Assembly (NCBI GenBank): GCA_002163245.1
Contig: MAAL01000037.1
Coordinates: 40,449 to 104,448, forward strand
From: Gammaproteobacteria bacterium 42_54_T18
GTDB taxonomy: Bacteria > Pseudomonadota > Gammaproteobacteria > Pseudomonadales > Ketobacteraceae
Length of the DNA: 64,000 nucleotides
Direction: 5' to 3'
Part shown: piece by piece, positions 56,681-64,000 of the stretch
Layout: each line of letters opens with the position of its first letter
How positions within the stretch are numbered: the first letter of the stretch is position 1
Translations under genes and position numbers: made by a program
The notes under the pieces: generated by a model
Told to the model about the DNA's origin: nothing
The model's input: the letters and a program-made list of their open reading frames with translations, nothing else
The model's database searches: none

Positions 56681-59131
56681 ATGAAATTAAAGACAAAACT
56701 GCTTGGTATACTTATCCCTTTGATATTAATACCCATCCTTGGGATTGGTATTACAGCATACGAGTACCTACAACATACCGCACTACAGTCTGCTCGCTCT
56801 CAAATGAGCAGCTTAGCAAAACAACTCGATGTCACCGTTAAAAGCCATATAGAAAACACTCAGAATAGTGTGGGCTTTTTATCAAAAAACCACCTTATTC
56901 AAGAATACATAACATCCAATGAAGATTCTCGTTATTACTTACTTCAAAAACCATTAACCCGATTTCTCAAGAAACATCAAGCAACCTACCCCGATCAATA
57001 CGAAATACGCATATTACTACCCGACGGATATGAAGAACTCAGGGTCACCAATCAAGCATATAAAAATCAAACTGACGATGAATCTAAAACACCTTTTTTT
57101 AAAAACTTAACGCCAGAAAATATCAATATTCAACATTTCCTGTATATGAATGAGGACAATCGTTCCTCAGCGCTATTATTTAGTAAAGCCCTTGTTCTCA
57201 ACAATAGAACCACCGATGCACACGGTGTTCAAGCAACATTACGCGGCTTCCTTAGTGTTACTATAAAACCCAATTTCATTACGAAACTACTAACAGCCCT
57301 CCCCTCTGACTTCCCTGCAGATCTCATTGTGACCAATCAATCTAACGTGACCTACCTTACAACTAATGCATCACTACCAATACAGGATATCATCAAGCAA
57401 TATACCAACAGCTCTATTAACGGTACAAAAATATCACCAATAACACTCAATAAAGAGCAGTACCTTATTTCATCACAGGAGATATCTGAAAACATCAGAA
57501 TTTTTATCCTTGTTAATACCAATGCGCTCTTTGATGTTGCCAACAAACTCAGTCGCACCGTGGTCATTCTATCTATATTGGTTGTACTGACATCCTCTTT
57601 AATCCTTTATATCGTTATCACAAAAACAATCATCAGCCCATTAATCACGTTAAATGAAGCGGCCAACAATATAAGTCAAGGACGATTGGAGCATATAGAA
57701 AGCAGCACCAATAAAGATGAAATTGGTGACCTGTTCCGCTCCTTCGCTGAAATGAGCCACAACTTAAAAAGCTCAACGAAACAAATAGAAGAACTCGCAT
57801 ATTTTGACAACCTCACAGGGCTTCCAAACAAAGTAACCTTCTTTGAAACCATTGGTCGGTTAATCGAGCGGTCTGATAAAAACCAAAGTAAGTTGGCTGT
57901 TATATTTTTTGATCTTGATAACTTCAAAAACATTAACGACGGCCTTGGGCACCAAATGGGTGACCTTCTATTAATGCATGTTGGTACTCGTATAAAAGAC
58001 TGCCTTAGAGATAGCGACCTTATATCCAATCTTCATGAAGTCTACTCATTACAAGGTTCACACCTTATTTCTAGAATGGGAGGTGATGAATTTGCACTGA
58101 TTCTTTCAAATTTATCCCAAAAAGATGAGGCAAGGAAAATTGCAGTTCGCATACTTACCGAACTCGCCCGTCCTTTTTTGCTTGATAGCCACGAGATTTA
58201 TATCGGCGCGAGCATTGGTTTAGCTCTTTATCCTGAAAATGGCGAGACTCCTGAAACGTTACTAAAACATGCCGACATCGCCATGTATGAAGCAAAATCA
58301 AAGGGGAAAAATAACTTTCAATTCTTTGAAGAAGCAATGACAGATATTCTCAACAAACGTCTGACGTTGGAAGCTGCGATCAGGGTAGCAATAGAGAAAA
58401 ATGAATTCACACTTCATTATCAACCTAAAGTGTCCCTGGAAGATAACTCTCGAATTGAATTTGAAGCACTCATTCGATGGATAACACCCAACCGAGGTTT
58501 TGTGAGCCCTGCAGACTTTATCCCTATTGCAGAGGAATCAGGGTTGATTCTTCAAATTGGTGACTGGGTATTAAATGAAGCCTGCCGCCAAACAAAGCAA
58601 TGGATTAATCAGGGTCATACTAACATTCAGATTTCTGTTAATTTTTCTCCCGTACAAATTAATTATGGAAACCCCATAAATTCTGTCAAAGCGGCTCTCA
58701 ATAAACACCAATTGAACCCTCGACACATCGAATTGGAAATCACAGAATCAGGACTTATGCAAAATGAGCGTGTCGCAATCGCATATCTAAACAGTTTAAA
58801 AGAGCTTGGGGTAAGCATAGCGTTAGATGACTTTGGAACCGGATATTCTTCGTTAGCCTATTTACAACGTTTCCCTATTGACACTTTAAAAATTGACCGT
58901 GCCTTTATTAATGATGTTGAACATAACACCGACTCACAGCATGTACTTGATACCATTTTGTTTTTAGCAGAAAAGCTTAACCTGAAAACCGTTGCAGAAG
59001 GTGTCGAAACGGAGAGTCAATTAGCGCTAATTAAAGATAAGGGATGCAAGATAATACAAGGATATTATTTTTCAAAACCCCTGCCTGCAAATGAGGCAAT
59101 GACATTTTTTATGCAAAAAAAAGGAGGCTGA
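56681..59131 (+). CDS. membrane sensor with HAMP, GGDEF and EAL domains (MbaA-like)
   Basis: The 816-residue protein has two membrane helices (about 8-28 and 290-315) around a periplasmic sensor region. A HAMP domain, a GGDEF domain and an EAL domain follow. The GGDEF site is intact (RMGGDEFALIL). The EAL site keeps FEALIRW, VNFSPVQIN, ITESGLM, LDDFGTGYSSL, KIDRAFI and VAEGVET, so both synthesis and hydrolysis of c-di-GMP are possible. An insertion occurs just before the GGDEF motif. It follows the PotD-like binding protein and probably receives its ligand-dependent signal in the periplasm. A bidirectional terminator overlaps the end. Confidence 0.92.
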   Translation: MKLKTKLLGILIPLILIPILGIGITAYEYLQHTALQSARSQMSSLAKQLDVTVKSHIENTQNSVGFLSKNHLIQEYITSNEDSRYYLLQKPLTRFLKKHQATYPDQYEIRILLPDGYEELRVTNQAYKNQTDDESKTPFFKNLTPENINIQHFLYMNEDNRSSALLFSKALVLNNRTTDAHGVQATLRGFLSVTIKPNFITKLLTALPSDFPADLIVTNQSNVTYLTTNASLPIQDIIKQYTNSSINGTKISPITLNKEQYLISSQEISENIRIFILVNTNALFDVANKLSRTVVILSILVVLTSSLILYIVITKTIISPLITLNEAANNISQGRLEHIESSTNKDEIGDLFRSFAEMSHNLKSSTKQIEELAYFDNLTGLPNKVTFFETIGRLIERSDKNQSKLAVIFFDLDNFKNINDGLGHQMGDLLLMHVGTRIKDCLRDSDLISNLHEVYSLQGSHLISRMGGDEFALILSNLSQKDEARKIAVRILTELARPFLLDSHEIYIGASIGLALYPENGETPETLLKHADIAMYEAKSKGKNNFQFFEEAMTDILNKRLTLEAAIRVAIEKNEFTLHYQPKVSLEDNSRIEFEALIRWITPNRGFVSPADFIPIAEESGLILQIGDWVLNEACRQTKQWINQGHTNIQISVNFSPVQINYGNPINSVKAALNKHQLNPRHIELEITESGLMQNERVAIAYLNSLKELGVSIALDDFGTGYSSLAYLQRFPIDTLKIDRAFINDVEHNTDSQHVLDTILFLAEKLNLKTVAEGVETESQLALIKDKGCKIIQGYYFSKPLPANEAMTFFMQKKGG

Positions 59132-59143
59132 CGCCCCCTTTTT
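59118..59143. terminator. bidirectional terminator, GGDEF-EAL gene / grxD
   Basis: The arms AAAAAGGAGGC and GCCCCCTTTTT pair around TGAC with one mismatch. The A-run before and T-run after serve both strands. It overlaps the plus-strand stop codon and precedes the convergent grxD stop. Confidence 0.8.
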
Positions 59144-59159
59144 GCTTCTTACTAAAAAC

Positions 59160-59492
59160 TTACTCTGCTTCTTCTGCTGCAGGCGAAGATTCTTCGATCA
59201 AAGTTTTTAACTCACCTTGCTGAAACATTTCAGCAACGATATCACAACCACCAATCAACTCGCCTTTTACCCATAACTGAGGGAACGTTGGCCAATTTGC
59301 ATACTTAGGTAATTCTGCACGGATCTCTTGATTCTCAAGTATATTTACGAAAGCAAAGGGACGCCCGATGTTAATAAGAGCTTCTACTGTACGAGAAGAA
59401 AAGCCACATTGAGGGAACTGAGGTGTGCCCTTCATGTATAACAAGACGTTATTGCTCTCAATTTGTTCTTTGATTAGATCAATTGTTTCCAT
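59160..59492 (-). CDS. grxD: monothiol glutaredoxin (CGFS type)
   Basis: This 110-residue glutaredoxin binds and delivers iron-sulfur clusters with BolA proteins. The active site is CGFSSRTVEAL after the LLYMKGTPQFPQ strand. A TFPQLWVKGELIGGCDI block and an acidic tail follow, as in E. coli GrxD. Length is typical. It stands alone on its strand with a shared terminator. The neighbours do not affect its role. Confidence 0.96.
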   Translation of the reverse strand: METIDLIKEQIESNNVLLYMKGTPQFPQCGFSSRTVEALINIGRPFAFVNILENQEIRAELPKYANWPTFPQLWVKGELIGGCDIVAEMFQQGELKTLIEESSPAAEEAE

Positions 59493-59588
59493 CAGGGGTA
59501 CCTTTAACTACTTTAATATCAATAAGTTATATAAAACAAAGCTTCTGTAACAGTCATTCTATCAAACCTAGAGACAACAAACACCCGT

Positions 59589-61748
59589 TCATTTGCAGGG
59601 TTTTACCTCAACAGGCACGCCATTCAGCGCAGCATTACCCGATAGTTGATCCAAAAACAGCTCGTCTGTTAAGTCATTAGCACTGACCCCAGCATGTTCT
59701 TGAGCTATCGCTAATTTCACACCATTGCGATGATGACCCCAACCATGGGGTAACGAAACCACCCCAGGCATGATGTTATCGGTGACATCTACAACGACTT
59801 TTACACTACCTGCACGCGAAACCACTTCTACATGGTCCTCACTGGCAACCCCGAGAGCGTCAGCATCCTGTGTGTTTAGCATCAACTGATGCCTAGGTTT
59901 ACCTTTCACTAAACGCAGTGAATTATGCATCCAGGAGTTATTTGACCTTACATGCCTGCGCCCTATCAGCAAGAATGGCGCATTAGAAGACTCACTTTCC
60001 CGAATCGAGTTCTGAAGCCGGTGTAAATCATCTACCAGTTCCTGGGGAGCCAAACGGATCATTTGATTGTCGGTACATAAGCGTTCTGGCAACAAAGGTT
60101 CGAGGGGGCCCAAATCAACACCTTCTGGGTGCTGCTTTAACATGGCAAGAGATAAGCCTACATTGGACTTTTCGCTTGAAGACTTGGAGCCTTTTGACAT
60201 TGCCCCATACGGGCCAGACTGTAACCCCATCTCCAAGATTTGTTCAGGTAGAAAGGTTGGCACTGGGCTTACATCCAATCGAGATGCAACACGATCACCT
60301 AATGCCGAAAATATCTCCCAATCGTGCAATGCATTTTCAGGCTTATCAAATACAGCGGCACTGTATTTTGCAACATTTCTGATAGCAAACACGATTAGCG
60401 CTAAATCATAATGATCATGCTCTAACGGGCTTACCGGCGGTAAAATCACATCGGCAAAGCGGGTGGTTTCATTGATATAAAGGTCTACGGACACCATAAA
60501 ATCTAATGATACTAACGCTTCCTCCAATTGCACACCATTCGGCGTTGATAAGACAGGGTTTCCAGCCCCCGTTATCAACATCTTAATTTGCCCATCCCCT
60601 GGGGTTAATATTTCTTCTGCCAATACACTACAAGGCAATTCACCGGAAAACTCTGGCAACCCACGAACGCGAGATTTCCACACCCCGTAATGGCCGGGTT
60701 TACTAGCCATGCCTTTTATTGGGTCTAAAGCGGGTAAGCTAAACATCGAGCCGCCGACTTTATCGAGGTTACCCGTAATAATATTAAGTAGTTGAATCGC
60801 CCACTGGCATAACGAGCCATATTCTTGCGTACTGAGTCCCATTCGGCCATAAAACACTGCTCGTTCAGCAGCAGAAAAATCTCTTGCCAGCTGAGTAATT
60901 GCATCTGCTGACATGCCCGTGATAGCTTCTGCTTTTTCTGGAGTAAATGATTGAACTAACGATTCAATCTGGTCTACCCCTTCAGCTATATCACCTAGTC
61001 GCCCTAAGTCGACTAAACCTTCGGTAAAGATCACATTAATTAACGCAAACAATAACCATGCATCGGTTCCTGGTTTAACATAATGGTGTTCATTGGCAAT
61101 CTCAGCCGTCTCTGTATGCCGCGGGTCCAGCACAACAATTTTTCCACCACGCTGCTGTAGCGCCTTGGCTCGATGACGAAAACCTGGAACCGTCCAAAGG
61201 CTGCCATTCGATGCCATTGGGTTGCCTCCGGCAATAACAATAAAATCGCTACGATCAATATCGGGTACCGGTACCATTAATTGATGTCCATACATCCAAT
61301 AAGCAATCAGCTGATGGGGTAATTGATCTACGGAGGTTGCAGAAAATCGGTTTTTTGTTTTCAGTAATTTGAATAAATTTGGAGCATGGGTAATCATTCC
61401 CCAATTGTGTATGCTAGGGTTTCCAAAGTAAGCACCAATACCATTGGCTCCATGTGTACTTTTGGTTTCAACGAGTTTGTCAGCAACTAGGTCTAATGCT
61501 TCATCCCAGCTAATTTCCTGCCATTGTTCTCCAACACGCTTGACCGGGTGTCGTAACCGGTCGGGATCTTCATGTATATCTTGTAGGGCAGTGGCTTTTG
61601 GACAAATATAACCTTCACTTAGAGGGTCATTCTTATCTCCTTTAATAGATATAATGGACCCGTTTTCTACTTTTATTTCTACACCACATAACGCTTCACA
61701 TAAATGACACGCTCGATAATGCGTTGATACTATCGCTTCCTCAGACAT
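59589..61748 (-). CDS. molybdopterin-dependent oxidoreductase
   Basis: The roughly 719-residue protein belongs to the DMSO-reductase/formate-dehydrogenase superfamily. The N-terminal iron-sulfur site is CHLCEALCGVEI with a fourth Cys at GYICPKA. Molybdopterin-binding segments follow (EISWDEALDLVADKL, NPMASNGSLW), and the C-terminal MoCo-binding domain holds SLPHGWGHHR. No signal peptide is seen, so it is cytoplasmic. I use the ATG at 61748 with GGGGAG upstream. A longer frame overlaps the hydantoinase gene. It lies 22 bases downstream of the hydantoinase-type gene, probably one operon. Substrate unknown. Confidence 0.9.
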   Translation of the reverse strand: MSEEAIVSTHYRACHLCEALCGVEIKVENGSIISIKGDKNDPLSEGYICPKATALQDIHEDPDRLRHPVKRVGEQWQEISWDEALDLVADKLVETKSTHGANGIGAYFGNPSIHNWGMITHAPNLFKLLKTKNRFSATSVDQLPHQLIAYWMYGHQLMVPVPDIDRSDFIVIAGGNPMASNGSLWTVPGFRHRAKALQQRGGKIVVLDPRHTETAEIANEHHYVKPGTDAWLLFALINVIFTEGLVDLGRLGDIAEGVDQIESLVQSFTPEKAEAITGMSADAITQLARDFSAAERAVFYGRMGLSTQEYGSLCQWAIQLLNIITGNLDKVGGSMFSLPALDPIKGMASKPGHYGVWKSRVRGLPEFSGELPCSVLAEEILTPGDGQIKMLITGAGNPVLSTPNGVQLEEALVSLDFMVSVDLYINETTRFADVILPPVSPLEHDHYDLALIVFAIRNVAKYSAAVFDKPENALHDWEIFSALGDRVASRLDVSPVPTFLPEQILEMGLQSGPYGAMSKGSKSSSEKSNVGLSLAMLKQHPEGVDLGPLEPLLPERLCTDNQMIRLAPQELVDDLHRLQNSIRESESSNAPFLLIGRRHVRSNNSWMHNSLRLVKGKPRHQLMLNTQDADALGVASEDHVEVVSRAGSVKVVVDVTDNIMPGVVSLPHGWGHHRNGVKLAIAQEHAGVSANDLTDELFLDQLSGNAALNGVPVEVKPCK

Positions 61749-61770
61749 ACATTCTCCCCTCTCATGATTG

Positions 61771-63330
61771 TTATACTCTTCCCCAACCTCCGCCTCCCGG
61801 AGTTTTAATACATAGCTCGTCGCCTTGCACCACATCAAATACAGTTTTTGCAGGTAGTAACTGATCATTCAGCAAGTTCTCACCAACAGCACCGCCCATA
61901 CCTCCCGCCAGCCCCCAAGGACTTCGATTGCGACGTTCAGTCAATAACGTCACGATTGCGGGTTGTAAAAATTGCACGCATCGTTCTAACCCATTCCCCC
62001 CAAAGTGCTGCCCTTCACCGCCAGAATTCTCACGTATTCGATAGGCAAGCACACGCAATGGGTAATGACTTTCTAAACTTTCAATCGGTGTATTTAATGT
62101 ATTGGTCATATGGGTTTGTACGGCGGCCAGCCCATCAGCTTTTGCATGAGCACCCATACCACCGCCGATGGTTTCATAATAATCCCACCGTTTGGAATCG
62201 TTAGTCGCCTCAGCGCCCATCGCTACATTATTCATACTGCCATGGCTTGCGGCAGGGATTCGATGTGGAATTGCTTGAGCTAAGGCTCCCAACACCACAT
62301 CAACAACCCGAGTACTGGTTTCAACATTACCTGCTGCAACAGCTGCTGGACGCTCCGCGTCCAACAAGCAGCCTTTGTTTGCTCGTAACGTAATTGCGCT
62401 AAACGTTCCTGCGCATCCAGGCGTATGAGATGGCATTAAACATCGAAACACATAGAAAACGGCCGCTGCCGCTACCGACAGAGGGCAATTCACATTGCCC
62501 ATTACCTGCGAGTGAGTACCAGAAAAATCAACATCAACGCTCCCATTATCAATGGTAATACTTGCGGTTATCTTTATGTTATTTTGCCCTGCACCATCAT
62601 CATCCAAATAATCATCAAATTGATAACAACCATTGGGTAAATCACTCAAGGCAGACTTTGCTAATCGCGCACCATAAGCATTCAATTCCGATAAAAATTG
62701 AAAATAGTGTTCCGTATCATTTGCTGAAATAAGTGCACGCAATCGCTGACAGCCCACTTTATTTGCGCTAATTTGTGCAGAAAAGTCACCATAGCTTTGC
62801 CCTTGAATACCCTTTTCACCACCGCTGATACGGTGCAATACATCCTGCAGAATCACTTCATTACGTACCAATAACGTGGGAGGGATAATCATCCCCTCTT
62901 CTTCAAGCGATCGTGATAATGGCATTGAACCTGGAGATGTTGCACCAATATTTGCGTGGTGCGCTCTATTTACAACAAAACCCACCAGCACATCTTTCCC
63001 ACAACTCCCGTACATAAACATGGGAGCGATAACCGTCACATCCGGTAGATGTGTTCCTCCTAGGTAGGGGTCATTTAAGACCACCATATCGCCGGGTTTC
63101 CATTGAACAGATTTAACAATATCGGTCATTGCATACGCCATACTGCCTAAATGTACCGGTATATGAGCAGCCTGCGCACATAAACCACCCTTAGGATCAA
63201 AAATTGCGCAAGAAAAGTCCATACGATCTTTAATATTGGGGGAGAAAGCCGCACGGCGTAACACTGCTCCCATTTCATCGCAGATTGATTCAATGCGATT
63301 AACAAAAATACCTAACGCGATAGGGTTCAT
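61771..63330 (-). CDS. hydantoinase B / 5-oxoprolinase beta-type subunit
   Basis: The 519-residue protein is the HyuB-type subunit of ATP-dependent hydantoinase/oxoprolinase and acetone/acetophenone carboxylase families. Blocks seen include RRAAFSPNIKDRMDFSCAIFD, VVLNDPYLGGTHLPDV and RAHHANIGATSPGSMP, with RENSGGEGQHFGGNGLER near the C-terminus. HyuB normally works with HyuA, an ATP-binding partner encoded next to it. No such gene is adjacent here. GGAAG lies before the ATG. The pairing with a molybdopterin oxidoreductase is unusual. Confidence 0.88.
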   Translation of the reverse strand: MNPIALGIFVNRIESICDEMGAVLRRAAFSPNIKDRMDFSCAIFDPKGGLCAQAAHIPVHLGSMAYAMTDIVKSVQWKPGDMVVLNDPYLGGTHLPDVTVIAPMFMYGSCGKDVLVGFVVNRAHHANIGATSPGSMPLSRSLEEEGMIIPPTLLVRNEVILQDVLHRISGGEKGIQGQSYGDFSAQISANKVGCQRLRALISANDTEHYFQFLSELNAYGARLAKSALSDLPNGCYQFDDYLDDDGAGQNNIKITASITIDNGSVDVDFSGTHSQVMGNVNCPLSVAAAAVFYVFRCLMPSHTPGCAGTFSAITLRANKGCLLDAERPAAVAAGNVETSTRVVDVVLGALAQAIPHRIPAASHGSMNNVAMGAEATNDSKRWDYYETIGGGMGAHAKADGLAAVQTHMTNTLNTPIESLESHYPLRVLAYRIRENSGGEGQHFGGNGLERCVQFLQPAIVTLLTERRNRSPWGLAGGMGGAVGENLLNDQLLPAKTVFDVVQGDELCIKTPGGGGWGRV

Positions 63331-63659
63331 TGGAACATCAACTTCCTAAAAGAGGTTTGAACAAATTAACGATAAACAACTCTACCAGGTTCCAAAAGAG
63401 CTAAAAAGGACAAAAGATAAGGCGAACAAGTACTGCAGCACTGTCGGTCGATCAAAATACAACCACCCTGTATTAGCTCCCCCTGCTTAAAACAGTGCAT
63501 TCGATCACAAATAGCGCAACATGTCCGGTTAGGTCAAGTCTATTGTCCGACAATATCATGGGGTGATTTTACAAATTCTTTTAGGATATCAGCTGATAGC
63601 GCAATAAAAACAACAGCAAAATAATAAAAACCTAGCGCTATCCTTGAGAAGATACAATA
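63331..63659. other. 329-base intergenic region, no gene seen
   Basis: No gene-like frame is seen. An eight-base inverted repeat, GATAGCGC (about 63595-63602) with GCGCTATC (63635-63642), lies just upstream of the small lipoprotein gene and might be a binding site. Divergent promoters are expected. Confidence 0.45.
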
Positions 63660-63911
63660 ATGATAAAAACCACTCGAAAGACTACTCCAACAAAATCCCC
63701 CCCTCGTAATAAGACACTAAACAAAAGAATTCAACAAGTACTCTGGCTTATGCCCATCGCCTTTGCCCTTGCTGGTTGTGATAAAGTCGGCGAGTTTCCA
63801 GACCAAGAAACCATTTGCGAATTTGACGCGAACCGCGAAAACATTCGTTCTTCATCGGCTTCCGAATTCTTAACACCCATTATTCAAAGTCACTGCTGTC
63901 CCACAGTTTGA
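63660..63911 (+). CDS. small putative lipoprotein
   Basis: The 83-residue protein has a long basic N-region, a hydrophobic core WLMPIAFALAGC with a lipobox Cys at residue 40, then a short acidic tail ending HCCPTV. GAGAAG lies eight bases before the ATG. I know no relative. It could be an intact small lipoprotein, or the start of a larger gene cut short by the element suggested by the following inverted repeat. Confidence 0.55.
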   Translation: MIKTTRKTTPTKSPPRNKTLNKRIQQVLWLMPIAFALAGCDKVGEFPDQETICEFDANRENIRSSSASEFLTPIIQSHCCPTV

Positions 63912-63918
63912 CATAAAA

Positions 63919-63992
63919 AAGGCCTAATTCTCGATAAGTGTTACAATGCAAGTGCGAACAAACAACGTAATACAAAAGGAAAATTAGGCCTT
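63919..63992. repeat. inverted repeat at the window edge
   Basis: AAGGCCTAATT (63919-63929) and AATTAGGCCTT (63982-63992) are exact 11-base inverse copies 52 bases apart. A TTG frame with AAAAGGA upstream begins at about 63992. It might be the end of a mobile element or an RNA hairpin. The sequence stops too soon to tell. Confidence 0.35.
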
Positions 63993-64000
63993 GGCACATA

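Overview
The window comes from an AT-leaning (my estimate, low-to-mid 40s % GC) gammaproteobacterium, most likely marine and related to the Pseudomonadales/Cellvibrionales/Oceanospirillales groups. The support is a complete Rnf (Na+/H+-coupled ferredoxin:NAD) operon followed by nth, a sodium-type flagellar MotY, RNase T, a CGFS glutaredoxin, and many hybrid histidine kinases and GGDEF/EAL proteins. I saw no rRNA, tRNA, CRISPR array or complete insertion sequence. The order rnf-nth ... argG-motY-rnt ... peroxiredoxin ... grxD recalls, from memory, the order in Pseudomonas. If so, the stretches between these landmarks are accessory insertions.

Layout. 1-8.0 kb: a 5'-truncated unknown gene, a FadL-type porin, a 7TM hybrid kinase that has lost its periplasmic sensor domain, a decayed second fadL 3' end, an M20 amidohydrolase, a methyltransferase-like protein and an alpha/beta-hydrolase whose catalytic residues are missing. 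8.4-14.8 kb: rnfABCDGE-nth, tightly packed. 14.9-21.2 kb: signalling proteins, including a two-gene operon (hybrid kinase plus REC-PAS-GGDEF-EAL protein) in which signature catalytic residues are lost in both partners. 21.3-24.4 kb: argG, motY, rnt. 24.5-34.1 kb: another 7TM hybrid kinase, then an outer-membrane barrel gene and a 1681-residue lipoprotein with PKD-like modules, eight fibronectin III modules and three CxxCH haem motifs. A perfect FNR/Anr-type site lies upstream of this pair. 34.4-36.0 kb: peroxiredoxin and methyltransferase.

36.0-51.6 kb is the most unusual region. One minus-strand operon reads UbiA-type prenyltransferase, class I HMG-CoA reductase fused to an APH/ecdysteroid-kinase-like domain, PEP-synthase/rifampicin-phosphotransferase-like dikinase, GNAT-like protein, AMP-forming ligase, CDP-alcohol phosphatidyltransferase fused to a CDP-archaeol-synthase-like domain, cytochrome P450 and alpha/beta-hydrolase. 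A divergent MMPL/RND exporter is next to it. Together this looks like an uncharacterised pathway for an isoprenoid- or mevalonate-containing phospholipid-like product that is exported to the envelope.

51.6-64 kb: asnS with a palindrome inside its likely promoter, a penicillin-acylase-family Ntn hydrolase, a polyamine-binding-protein/GGDEF-EAL pair resembling NspS-MbaA, grxD, a molybdopterin oxidoreductase, a hydantoinase B-type subunit without an adjacent A subunit, a small lipoprotein and an inverted repeat at the window edge.
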